This document shows, piece by piece, positions 1 through 4,940 of a DNA stretch of 6,526 bases. Source of the DNA: CAYGZM01 sp964354365. GTDB taxonomy: Bacteria > Planctomycetota > Phycisphaerae > Sedimentisphaerales > Anaerobacaceae. The notes beneath the pieces are model-generated. The model was not told the DNA's origin, did not search any database, and worked only from the letters and a program-made list of their open reading frames with translations. Where the stretch lies: contig CAYGZM010000184.1 of the NCBI GenBank assembly GCA_964354365.1, forward strand, positions 1-6,526. The letters run 5' to 3'. Position 1 is the stretch's first letter, and the number at the start of each line of letters is the position of its first letter. The position numbers were made by a program, and so were the translations under genes.

Positions 1-7
1 GCATTAG

Positions 8-81
8 TGGGCGATACAGGACTTGAACCTGTGACTTCCTGCGTGTAAGGCAGGCGCTCTAGCCAACTGAGCTAATCGCCC
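8..81 (-). tRNA. tRNA-Val (anticodon UAC), rebuilt at the left attachment site
   Basis: Read on the minus strand, the sequence folds into a full cloverleaf. It has a 7-bp acceptor stem (GGGCGAT with ATCGCCC), a D arm, an anticodon stem CCTGC/GCAGG around the loop CTTACAC, and a T arm containing GGTTCAAGTCC. The anticodon is TAC (45..47), so the tRNA reads valine codons. Position 8 gives the A discriminator and the next bases are CTA, so CCA is not encoded and must be added enzymatically. The half from the 3' side of the anticodon stem to the 5' end (41..81) is identical to 6216..6256. The gene is therefore a chimera: its 3' half is original host sequence, and its 5' half was probably supplied by the integrated element. 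Its upstream DNA now belongs to the element. Confidence 0.96.
41..81. repeat. Left attachment site (att core, copy 1)
   Basis: These 41 bp match 6216..6256 perfectly and in the same orientation. The match ends on both sides (T at 40 against G at 6215; C at 82 against G at 6257). The core covers the anticodon loop, D arm and 5' acceptor strand of tRNA-Val, and it borders the integrase gene. Tyrosine recombinases often cross over within an anticodon stem-loop, which here is 38..54. Duplication of a tRNA part next to an integrase is the standard sign of site-specific integration. Confidence 0.93.
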
Positions 82-123
82 CCACTTTCATAAATCGTTG
101 TGTTGTCGGTGTTTCTGTTTCTC

Positions 124-152
124 ATTATTGTCTCTCCCCCGTCTCTTGGCAA
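124..152 (-). promoter_or_regulatory. Candidate element-borne promoter for the tRNA-Val gene
   Basis: On the minus strand, TTGCCA (147..152) and AATAAT (124..129) are separated by exactly 17 bp. Each hexamer differs from the sigma-70 consensus at one base. The pair points at the tRNA-Val gene, whose 5' end is about 43 bp downstream of the -10, and it overlaps the last codons and stop codon of the integrase. Because integration cut the tRNA off from its original promoter, a replacement inside the element is expected. No transcript data are available here. Confidence 0.55.
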
Positions 153-1390
153 GCAAAATCGGGCGAAAAGGTCAGTTTAAGGTCAGTCGCGTCCGCTCCA
201 GCTTCCGCCGCCGGGGTTTGCAGTCGTGCCGTTGCAGTAGTGGCAACCTGCTGTCTTTGCGCCTCAGTAACCTGGCTGTAATGCCGTTCAGTCGTGCCGA
301 TGTCGCTGTGGCCCATAAGCATTTTGACCACGTTTATCGGCTGGCCGTCCTGAATCCAGTTTTGACAGCAGCACTTGCGGAGCGTGTGAATCGTCAAGGT
401 CTTGCCGCCCGTCTTGATACCGGCTCGGCGAATACGTCTCTTGAACCGCGTCAATACGTTGTTGCCGTAGTCCCTGTTGAACCAGGCCCGTCCCTCAGCC
501 CGGCACTCTTGCCACTTGGCAACGACACGCTCATATCGGCGCTTGCTCATTAGGGCGTAAGGCACTTTGTCCGGCGCTTCGGCCTGTACCCTCAGTAGCA
601 GGTCGATTGTCTGTTGCGGCAAGGGAATAGTCCTTTTCTCGTTGTCCTTGATGTCGAACGGCGGCAAGGTATCTGTCCCGGCATATCTGACAACGCTGAC
701 CTGTCCGGTCTCAAAGTCTATGTCTGCCCATCGGAGCGCAACGGTCTCAGTCAGCCTCAGCCCGGCGGTGTAACACAAGGCATAAAGCGCCTGCTCTCTC
801 AGTGAAGGCGTCGCGTCCAGCAGCTTTCGGTATTCGCCCCGGTCAAGATAGTACCAAGCCGTCACCGATGTTTTAGGCCCGCGTAGTTTCTTGAAGGGAT
901 TCCGGGCAATGAAGTCCCTGCTCTCGGCGTCACCGAAAAGCGTCTTGCACTGTCGCAAAATCTGAGAACGAGTCCAACTGCTCAGAGCCTTGTCACCCTG
1001 TTTTGGACGAAGCTCGGCAAGGAACATCTCGGCGGCTTGTGCCGTTATCTGCCGCAAGAGGGTCGTGTCCCCGAAGTAGTGACACAGCCGGGCAATCGTG
1101 CCTTCATACAAGCCGACTGTCGCTGGCCGGAGTCCCTGGCCTTTTGCCCGATACTGCAACCACCATTTGCAGAAATCGCCCAACGTCTCTGTCGATACGT
1201 CACGCGGAGCGCCGCTCCGAAGCTCAGCCGCTTTCGCCGACTGAAATTTCTCCGCGTCCAGCTTGCGGGAAAAGGTCTTGCTATACCGCTTCTGCTTTCC
1301 GCTCCCCGGCGCGTAATCGCCAAACCAGCGGCAACGCCACTGTGTCTTTGTACCGTTTTTGCAACGGTATAATCCAACTTTGTCGGTCAT
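125..1390 (-). CDS. int: Tyrosine-type site-specific recombinase (integrase)
   Basis: This 421-residue phage-type integrase catalyses recombination between attP and the tRNA-Val attB, and reversal with an excisionase. An N-terminal arm-binding region (about 1-60) is followed by a core-binding SAM-like domain (about 65-165) and the catalytic domain (about 178-375). The expected active-site residues are visible: R212 in AGLRLTE, K248 or K252 in the beta-hairpin, H335 and R338 in HTLR, H361 in MGHSD, and the nucleophile Y371 in ERHYSQV. About 50 residues follow the tyrosine. The ATG start has a GAGGTG Shine-Dalgarno six bases upstream. The gene lies directly beside the attachment site and reads toward the tRNA, and its 3' end overlaps the candidate tRNA promoter and two AAGGTCAGT repeats. 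It looks intact, so the element may be able to excise. Confidence 0.96.
   Translation of the reverse strand: MTDKVGLYRCKNGTKTQWRCRWFGDYAPGSGKQKRYSKTFSRKLDAEKFQSAKAAELRSGAPRDVSTETLGDFCKWWLQYRAKGQGLRPATVGLYEGTIARLCHYFGDTTLLRQITAQAAEMFLAELRPKQGDKALSSWTRSQILRQCKTLFGDAESRDFIARNPFKKLRGPKTSVTAWYYLDRGEYRKLLDATPSLREQALYALCYTAGLRLTETVALRWADIDFETGQVSVVRYAGTDTLPPFDIKDNEKRTIPLPQQTIDLLLRVQAEAPDKVPYALMSKRRYERVVAKWQECRAEGRAWFNRDYGNNVLTRFKRRIRRAGIKTGGKTLTIHTLRKCCCQNWIQDGQPINVVKMLMGHSDIGTTERHYSQVTEAQRQQVATTATARLQTPAAEAGADATDLKLTFSPDFACQETGERQ
168..187 (+). repeat. Paired AAGGTCAGT repeats near the left end (possible integrase arm sites)
   Basis: Two direct copies of AAGGTCAGT lie at 168..176 and 179..187, 11 bp apart, within the 3' end of the integrase gene and about 87-106 bp from the att core. 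A matching pair in the same orientation and with the same spacing lies near the right end (6075..6094). Pairs of short direct repeats flanking the core are typical of the arm-type sites bound by the N-terminal domain of tyrosine integrases. The assignment is inferred from position only. Confidence 0.55.
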
Positions 1391-1737
1391 ATCTGCACCT
1401 CACAGAAAAGTGGCCGGGGTATTGTGACGCACATATAAGAAGGCGCAGACTTCGTTACCGAGAGTCTTACCCCGACCGTGATAAGTTTCAGATATGTCTT
1501 ATATGTTTTCACGCTCAGATTATCGTCTATCCTCTTTTCAATTGCAAGCACAAAATCCGAATTTTCTCAGAAAAGTCGAAAAACTTTCGCTCCACGTTTC
1601 ACCAGGATCGACGAACACAAGCGTGCCCGATGCAGACACCCCCTGACATTCGCCGTAACCGCTCAATCCCAAGGGTTTGTGATTTTGTGAACATTGTCTG
1701 GTTGCAACCGCGACCAAAATACTGTATCTTGTTATGT
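1391..1737. other. Intergenic region between the divergent int and small membrane protein genes
   Basis: No convincing gene is seen in these 347 bp. The int ribosome binding site (GAGGTG) lies at the left edge. Two inverted repeats are visible: ACATATAAG at 1431..1439 with CTTATATGT at 1498..1506, and GGCCGGGGTA at 1412..1421 with TACCCCGACC at 1468..1477 (one mismatch). They interleave rather than nest, so they look more like operator sites than a terminator. On the minus strand TATATG near 1432..1437 could be an int -10, but no good -35 accompanies it. The right part is AT-rich and carries the promoter of the next gene. A plus-strand frame stays open through much of the region but shows no start signal or recognisable protein. 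Confidence 0.4.
1702..1730 (+). promoter_or_regulatory. Promoter of the small membrane protein gene
   Basis: TTGCAA (1702..1707) and TATCTT (1725..1730) are spaced by 17 bp. The ten bases ACTGTATCTT recur exactly in the host tRNA-Val promoter on the minus strand (6272..6281), which supports use by the host sigma-70-type polymerase. Transcription would be expected to start about 7 bp past the -10, at or next to the ATG at 1738. The mRNA might therefore be leaderless. Confidence 0.6.
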
Positions 1738-1902
1738 ATGAACAAAAAACAACTTATCATTATGTGGGCGGGAGTAATCATTTTCTTCATACTACTTTTA
1801 TTGGATGAAGAAATCGCCCAAGAACCTTTCATAGTCACATATCTTCCTATAGTCACAACCGTTACTATTGCCGCCATCCTTTCCTTCAAGACAAAGAAGT
1901 AA
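1738..1902 (+). CDS. Small two-helix membrane protein, unknown function
   Basis: This 54-residue protein begins MNKKQLIIMW. It has two hydrophobic segments, about residues 6-22 and 32-50, separated by an acidic turn (DEE at 23-25) and ending in KTKK. This predicts a helical hairpin in the inner membrane. It is the only confident plus-strand gene in the element, divergent from int. By hand count it is about 36% GC, clearly lower than the replication and integrase genes, which suggests separate acquisition. I chose ATG 1738 because the hydrophobic protein begins there and a well-spaced promoter lies just upstream. There is no Shine-Dalgarno sequence. In satellites, accessory genes between int and the packaging genes often act on phage infection or host membranes, but nothing in this sequence shows a function. 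A family of short host proteins with similar N-termini is also possible. Confidence 0.75.
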   Translation: MNKKQLIIMWAGVIIFFILLLLDEEIAQEPFIVTYLPIVTTVTIAAILSFKTKK

Positions 1903-1935
1903 TCTACTTGATACCCGCAGAGACTCTCTTTTGCT

Positions 1936-2145
1936 TTAGGGTTTTTCATAGGGCCTCATAGACGAGCGAACACGCTGGGGGGATACTGCGGGGGTATTAG
2001 ACGCCGTTTGCTCCGTAATCCCCTCACCAGAGGCACGCTGGCGCGCAGAACGGCCCTTGTATGGCCTGTATGGGTGAAGCGAACAGGATACAATATCGCA
2101 GTCCCGGACTTCGTTCTTCTGCTGAATAACATCGTCAATTCTCAT
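1936..2145 (-). CDS. Small hypothetical protein overlapping the end of terS
   Basis: This possible 69-residue protein starts MRIDDVIQQKNEVRD. Its ATG lies inside the last codons of terS (11-nt overlap), an arrangement typical of translational coupling. No good Shine-Dalgarno is seen, so it would depend on ribosomes finishing terS. The first 15 residues look like a normal soluble protein; the rest is polar and rich in R, S and P with no motif I recognise. A 60-residue frame over the same bases (1956..2138) would need a weak TTG start or a later ATG and looks less protein-like. If real, this is the last gene of the leftward packaging unit. Confidence 0.4.
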   Translation of the reverse strand: MRIDDVIQQKNEVRDCDIVSCSLHPYRPYKGRSARQRASGEGITEQTASNTPAVSPQRVRSSMRPYEKP

Positions 2146-2620
2146 TGTCTTTTTTGCCCCGCTGCTTGTTACACATTATCGCAAAGAAATCAGCCACGCT
2201 CTGACCGCTTGACTGCTCGTTATCAGCTCGATAGGCTCCAATATGTTTCATCAGCATGTCTAACCCCCTACTGGCCGCCTGAGCCTCGAAGCGATATTGG
2301 CCGGTCGGGTTGCCACGTTTGTCGAATACCTCTTCTGCCTGCATACAGCGATCTATCAGCTTCCGAATATCGCTAACTACCCGCTCAATCGTCTCTCCTG
2401 TCCTTCCCGCCGTTTCTGCCTCTAATTCCGCGATGTACGCCGCCACCTCAACAAAACTTAACAACCGCACGCCTTGACTACATGCGGTTTTCTTGCTGTA
2501 TCCTGCACGCATTGCCGCTTGTGTGGCATTGTGGTCAACAACGTATTCCTCACAAAACCGCTTTCGTTTCGGGCTTAGTGCGCCGTCTTGTAGATTCAAC
2601 TCCAATGTTCTCTTAGTCAT
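2135..2620 (-). CDS. terS: Phage terminase small subunit (Terminase_2-like), orphan
   Basis: The 161-residue product resembles small terminase subunits, which recognise the packaging site on concatemeric phage DNA and deliver it to the large-subunit ATPase and nuclease. The family signature is clear at residues 16-70: LSPKRKRFCEEYVVD, then NATQAAMRAGYSKKTA, then a QGVRLL segment and a following helix. Together these form the N-terminal helix-turn-helix DNA-binding domain. The middle (about 70-100) is helical and probably mediates ring formation. Length is normal for the family. GGAG lies eight bases before the ATG. There is no large terminase, portal, capsid or tail gene in the element, so this protein would have to act with a helper phage's TerL. 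That is the known strategy of PICI-type satellites. A small ORF overlaps its 3' end. Confidence 0.88.
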   Translation of the reverse strand: MTKRTLELNLQDGALSPKRKRFCEEYVVDHNATQAAMRAGYSKKTACSQGVRLLSFVEVAAYIAELEAETAGRTGETIERVVSDIRKLIDRCMQAEEVFDKRGNPTGQYRFEAQAASRGLDMLMKHIGAYRADNEQSSGQSVADFFAIMCNKQRGKKDNEN

Positions 2621-2643
2621 TTTTGGTTCTCCAATCTGGCCGG

Positions 2644-2693
2644 ACTGACCTTTTGACTGACCTTTTCAGTCTCGGCCCTGTCATAAATCGTTG
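2644..2693. promoter_or_regulatory. Regulatory region upstream of terS with copies of element-end repeats
   Basis: Two copies of ACTGACCTT (2644..2652 and 2656..2664, 12 bp apart) are the reverse complement of the AAGGTCAGT pairs found near both ends of the element. Next to them, TCATAAATCGTTG (2681..2693) is an exact 13-bp copy of 88..100 beside the left att core. The sites lie in the 97-bp gap ahead of terS, where a promoter would be expected; I see no strong -35/-10 pair. Binding of an element-encoded DNA-binding protein is the simplest explanation. Confidence 0.5.
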
Positions 2694-2717
2694 CTATTCG
2701 TTCATAATCACACATTC

Positions 2718-2993
2718 TCAGCACAAAGAGCGCCTGCTACTCAGGCCGACGCCGTCTTTTTCCGCCACTTTCCGGGCAAGAAAATCCTCGACATCACATA
2801 AGCGATAACGCAACGTCTTGCCCAGACGAACGCCACGCAATAGGCCCATATCGCGCCAGTATTTGAGACACCGTTCAGGGTGTTCACCGTCCAGACGCAA
2901 AAACTCGGCAAGCTCGGCGGCAGTCATCACTGCCGGGCAAGGTCTGCCGTCTGGCAAGAACGGAATCGAGCCATATTGCGCGTGGTCAAGCAC
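2718..2993 (-). CDS. Small HTH protein, AlpA/excisionase-like (HTH_17 type)
   Basis: This 91-residue protein has a MerR-like winged helix at about residues 23-76: TAAELAEFLRLD forms the first helix of the HTH, a CLKYWRDMGLL helix follows, then a RLGKTLRYRLCDVEDFL wing and helix. This pattern is shared by AlpA-type activators and phage excisionases. I chose the GTG start at 2993 because AAGGAGG (3001..3007) lies seven bases upstream, a near-ideal ribosome binding site; an internal ATG (residue 23) has nothing comparable. It lies between the replication genes and terS. Likely roles are excisionase partner of the integrase, or activator of int or terS. The sequence does not decide between them. 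Confidence 0.8.
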   Translation of the reverse strand: MLDHAQYGSIPFLPDGRPCPAVMTAAELAEFLRLDGEHPERCLKYWRDMGLLRGVRLGKTLRYRLCDVEDFLARKVAEKDGVGLSSRRSLC

Positions 2994-3285
2994 CGCCTTC
3001 CCTCCTTTTCAAGCCTGGTCGATGTCGGCGGCGTCTGCTTTGTTGCAGACAAGCACAGCCAAGAACACGGCTCTCAGGCCGTATCAAGTCACCATCGCCC
3101 GTCCTGTGCTGTCCTGCTGCGTCTGGCGCTTCGTACAGGCAACGGCAAGCCGTATTCCCCCCAGCAGAACCACGATTCGCCCAGTGCGAACACAACCGCA
3201 GGCAAATACCCTTTTCACCTTTACTCACCGGCTCAAAATCGCCTGTTTTCTCAGTTCTTACTGTAACCGTCGTGTCCATACGCAT
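2986..3285 (-). CDS. Doubtful small ORF between the helicase loader and HTH genes
   Basis: An open frame of 99 codons (or 97 from the second ATG) begins 13 bases after the loader stop and ends eight bases inside the next gene. The first 25 residues (MRMDTTVTVRTEKTGDFEPV and on) look plausible. The remainder is rich in C, R, G and H and looks like an out-of-frame reading. No Shine-Dalgarno precedes the ATG. The other minus-strand frames hold short stretches that look as good, such as a GTG-started frame ending MVT and another ending NKADAADIDQA just before the next ribosome binding site. Either a short gene has suffered a frameshift here, or several tiny ORFs are present. I do not recognise a function. 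Confidence 0.3.
   Translation of the reverse strand: MRMDTTVTVRTEKTGDFEPVSKGEKGICLRLCSHWANRGSAGGNTACRCLYEAPDAAGQHRTGDGDLIRPESRVLGCACLQQSRRRRHRPGLKRREGGA
3001..3007 (-). promoter_or_regulatory. Strong ribosome binding site fixing the GTG start of the HTH gene
   Basis: On the minus strand AAGGAGG lies seven bases before GTG 2991..2993. It is the best Shine-Dalgarno match I saw in the window, and it sets the start of the HTH gene at GTG rather than at the ATG 22 codons later. Confidence 0.75.
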
Positions 3286-3298
3286 TTATGAGACTGTT

Positions 3299-4036
3299 TT
3301 AGTCCGACTCTATTTCTCCATCACTTGCAACATCTTTGCGCCTATCACGGCCCGCCATTTCGATAATCAGCGCCGTGCGAAGCCTACTTGCTACACGCGC
3401 ATCGAAGCTCTGCCCGAGCTGCTCAATACCCTTGTTGGAGCTAATGAAGGTGGGTAGTCGGCGTTCTTGTCGCTTATTGAGAATCGAATACAGGGTAACG
3501 TAGCTAAAATCCGTTTCTTGCTTCCCCCGCAGCCCTAAGTCGTCGATAAAGAGCCTGTCCACGTCCTTGAGCGGTTCTATCAAGTCCCACTCCGTCTTTT
3601 TGGACGCTGGGGACATCGTGGAGCGCACCTGCACGCAGAAATCGTCAAAGTTTATGCGTTCGACCTCAAAGCCCTCGTAAATGTAGTGCCGGATCAGCGC
3701 CGCCATAGCATAAGTCTTGCCCGTCCCAACAGGCCCGAACATAAAGACATCCCGGCCCGGCTCTAAGCTCAATAGCTTTTCCCGCACTTGGTCGTCCAGG
3801 TCGTCGAATTTGGCATCCAGATACAACGAGCCGACCAGGTTCAGTATGTTACGCTCCGTCTTCTCGTCCGTCAGGTCTTGTCGCCGCTGCCAAACGTCAA
3901 TACAGCGTTTGCACCACGCGCGCAGGCCGGTACGGTCTTTGTGTTTCAGGCCGAAGCCGCACCGTTCGCACCGACTACCGGATAAACTCGCCGACAGGCT
4001 CGGCGTGGTCTCTAATCTTCCCGCTTCCGTACTCAT
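3299..4036 (-). CDS. DnaC-like replicative helicase loader (AAA+ ATPase)
   Basis: The 245-residue product resembles DnaC/DnaI/IstB-type ATPases that load the host replicative helicase at an origin. An N-terminal four-cysteine zinc-binding site (C23, C26, C42, C45) is followed by a helical linker. The AAA+ core has Walker A GPVGTGKT (101-108), Walker B RLFIDDLG (161-168), a sensor-1 ISSNK (198-202) and arginines in the RVASRLR segment (214-220). I set the start at ATG 4036 because GGAG lies ten bases upstream. The frame is open further, but the extra residues look non-coding. The first 62 bases overlap the end of the initiator gene, which suggests coupled translation. Initiator followed by loader is the order of lambda O and P. 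The loader would recruit host DnaB to the element's own origin. Confidence 0.92.
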   Translation of the reverse strand: MSTEAGRLETTPSLSASLSGSRCERCGFGLKHKDRTGLRAWCKRCIDVWQRRQDLTDEKTERNILNLVGSLYLDAKFDDLDDQVREKLLSLEPGRDVFMFGPVGTGKTYAMAALIRHYIYEGFEVERINFDDFCVQVRSTMSPASKKTEWDLIEPLKDVDRLFIDDLGLRGKQETDFSYVTLYSILNKRQERRLPTFISSNKGIEQLGQSFDARVASRLRTALIIEMAGRDRRKDVASDGEIESD

Positions 4037-4631
4037 TTTTCGTATTCTCCGTAGTCTTCCAATACCGCACCGCCGCGCGCCAGTCGCGCATCTTGGTTTT
4101 CCCCCGCATCCAGCCGTTCGCAGCGTAATGCGAAACAAACTTCTCTGCATCCAGTGGGAAATCTATCGAACGCGCATACTGTTCAACTTCGAGCGCACTC
4201 GGTGGAATAAATCGTGTGTGCGCACCTTTACTCTTGGTCTGGTTAAATGGGTCTCTCTGGTTATGCTTTCGTTTTGACAGCGCTTGCGTTTTCATTTTGA
4301 CAGCGCCGCTGTTGTCATTTTGACAGCGCTCGCCTTTTGCAGGCGTTTTCATTTTGACAGCGCTTTCTCCTGTCGTTAGACGATAATGATTCGCCTTGCC
4401 ACTACCTCTCCGCTCCACCTTCAACCGCCCCTCCGCCTCAAGCCGCTCAATTGACCTCAGAACGGTCGAAACACCCAGGCAAGTGTCCTGCGCAAGACGG
4501 CGAACCCCCGGCCAACAGAATCCGTTTTCGCCTATCCTGTCGGCCATCGCCGCCCAAATAATCTTGTCCGCCGCCCTTAGGCGCCTGTTGGTGATGATTG
4601 AGACAGGCAGCTTGTAGAATTTCTCCGTCAC
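3975..4631 (-). CDS. O-like replication initiator (winged helix plus phage replication C-terminal domain)
   Basis: This 218-residue protein has a winged-helix domain at about 12-85 (LRAADKIIWAAM, PGVRRLAQDTCLGVSTVLRSI, then a wing KVERRGSGKANHYRL), as in phage replication protein O and DnaD-type initiators. A low-complexity linker (about 88-140) follows, with repeated AVKMK-like words. The C-terminal domain (about 141-192: FIPPSALEVEQYARS, DAEKFVSHYAANGW, KMRDWRAAVRYW) matches a segment common in phage replisome organisers. The start is GTG 4629..4631, overlapping the upstream stop as GTGA. The linker is encoded by DNA carrying four iterons in all three reading frames, so the origin probably lies inside this gene, as in lambda. 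Its product is expected to bind those repeats and recruit the loader encoded next. Confidence 0.85.
   Translation of the reverse strand: MTEKFYKLPVSIITNRRLRAADKIIWAAMADRIGENGFCWPGVRRLAQDTCLGVSTVLRSIERLEAEGRLKVERRGSGKANHYRLTTGESAVKMKTPAKGERCQNDNSGAVKMKTQALSKRKHNQRDPFNQTKSKGAHTRFIPPSALEVEQYARSIDFPLDAEKFVSHYAANGWMRGKTKMRDWRAAVRYWKTTENTKNEYGSGKIRDHAEPVGEFIR
4271..4364. repeat. Four iterons inside the initiator gene (candidate replication origin)
   Basis: TTTTGACAGCGC occurs four times on the plus strand, beginning at 4272, 4295, 4318 and 4352, with spacings of 23, 23 and 34 bp. Three copies extend to CATTTTGACAGCGC. The spacings are not multiples of three, so the same DNA word is read as AVKMK twice, as RCQND and as LSKRK. 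Conservation is therefore at the DNA level. Iterons within an initiator gene upstream of a helicase loader are the arrangement of the lambda origin. Confidence 0.75.
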
Positions 4632-4852
4632 CTCTGCCCCCCGCCGGTCAAGACAGTCTGCTTGTACTGCCGGTCAGCAGCCAAGTCTGCAAGGGCCTTT
4701 TCGACAGATGCAGCGTTGAACCGACGGCGGCCATTCACATTCAGGGACGGAATTTTTTTTGCGTCCGCAAGTCGTTTCAAGTAACTCCTGGGCAGGCCAA
4801 AACGGTTTGCCAAAGCGCTAAGCGATATGAATGTACTTTCATCGTCGAACAT
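4628..4852 (-). CDS. Small HTH protein, excisionase/MerR-like
   Basis: This 74-residue protein has a MerR-like helix-turn-helix at about residues 8-60: FISLSALANRFGLPRSYLKRLADAKKI, a short wing LNVNGRRRF, and a final helix NAASVEKALADLAA. This is the HTH_17/excisionase pattern. It is the second such protein in the element and differs from the one at 2718..2993. Its stop overlaps the GTG start of the initiator gene as GTGA, so the two are translationally coupled. The ATG is preceded by AAGGG at very short spacing, so translation may be weak. The tandem 10-bp array (4891..4940) lies 39 bp upstream of the start, and this protein or the initiator is a natural candidate to bind it. It could be a regulator of the replication operon or an excisionase. 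Confidence 0.78.
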   Translation of the reverse strand: MFDDESTFISLSALANRFGLPRSYLKRLADAKKIPSLNVNGRRRFNAASVEKALADLAADRQYKQTVLTGGGQR

Positions 4853-4890
4853 ACCCTTAAGGATACGCCCGGAATGAAAGTGATCAAAGG

Positions 4891-4940
4891 AATGTGCCTT
4901 AAAGTGCTCTCGTGCGCTCTAATGCGCTCTAATGCGCTTT
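4891..4940. repeat. Five tandem 10-bp repeats upstream of the replication operon
   Basis: The plus strand reads AATGTGCCTT, AAAGTGCTCT, CGTGCGCTCT, AATGCGCTCT, AATGCGCTTT, with a consensus of AATGCGCTCT. The units are exactly 10 bp, close to one helical turn, so all copies face the same side of the DNA. The array begins inside the last codons of the 352-residue protein gene (stop at 4929) and runs toward the HTH-initiator-loader cluster. It could be an operator or a second set of iterons. The two copies farthest from the 352-residue gene are degenerate. Confidence 0.6.

Noticed and set aside
98..805. Plus-strand frames opposite the integrase gene
   Set aside because: They lie antisense to a gene with complete catalytic motifs and show no start signals or recognisable protein features.
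1412..1506. Rho-independent terminator between int and the membrane protein gene
   Set aside because: The inverted repeats interleave, have long loops and are not followed by a T run, so they do not form a terminator.
1003..1902. A 299-codon plus-strand frame spanning the antisense of int and the intergenic region
   Set aside because: Its first part mirrors the integrase gene, it has no ribosome binding site, and its composition is not protein-like. Only the last 54 codons, starting at 1738, look real.
2818..3291. Plus-strand 157-codon frame across the HTH gene and the ambiguous stretch
   Set aside because: It is antisense to the well-supported HTH gene, has no ribosome binding site and no recognisable domain.
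4037..4150. Extended N-terminus of the helicase loader
   Set aside because: The extra 38 residues are rich in R, C and G, lie within the initiator gene in another frame and have no ribosome binding site, whereas the ATG at 4036 has GGAG at good spacing.
4271..4364. CRISPR-like array
   Set aside because: The repeats are 12-14 bp with spacers of about 11-22 bp inside a coding region, and there are no cas genes. They fit iterons.
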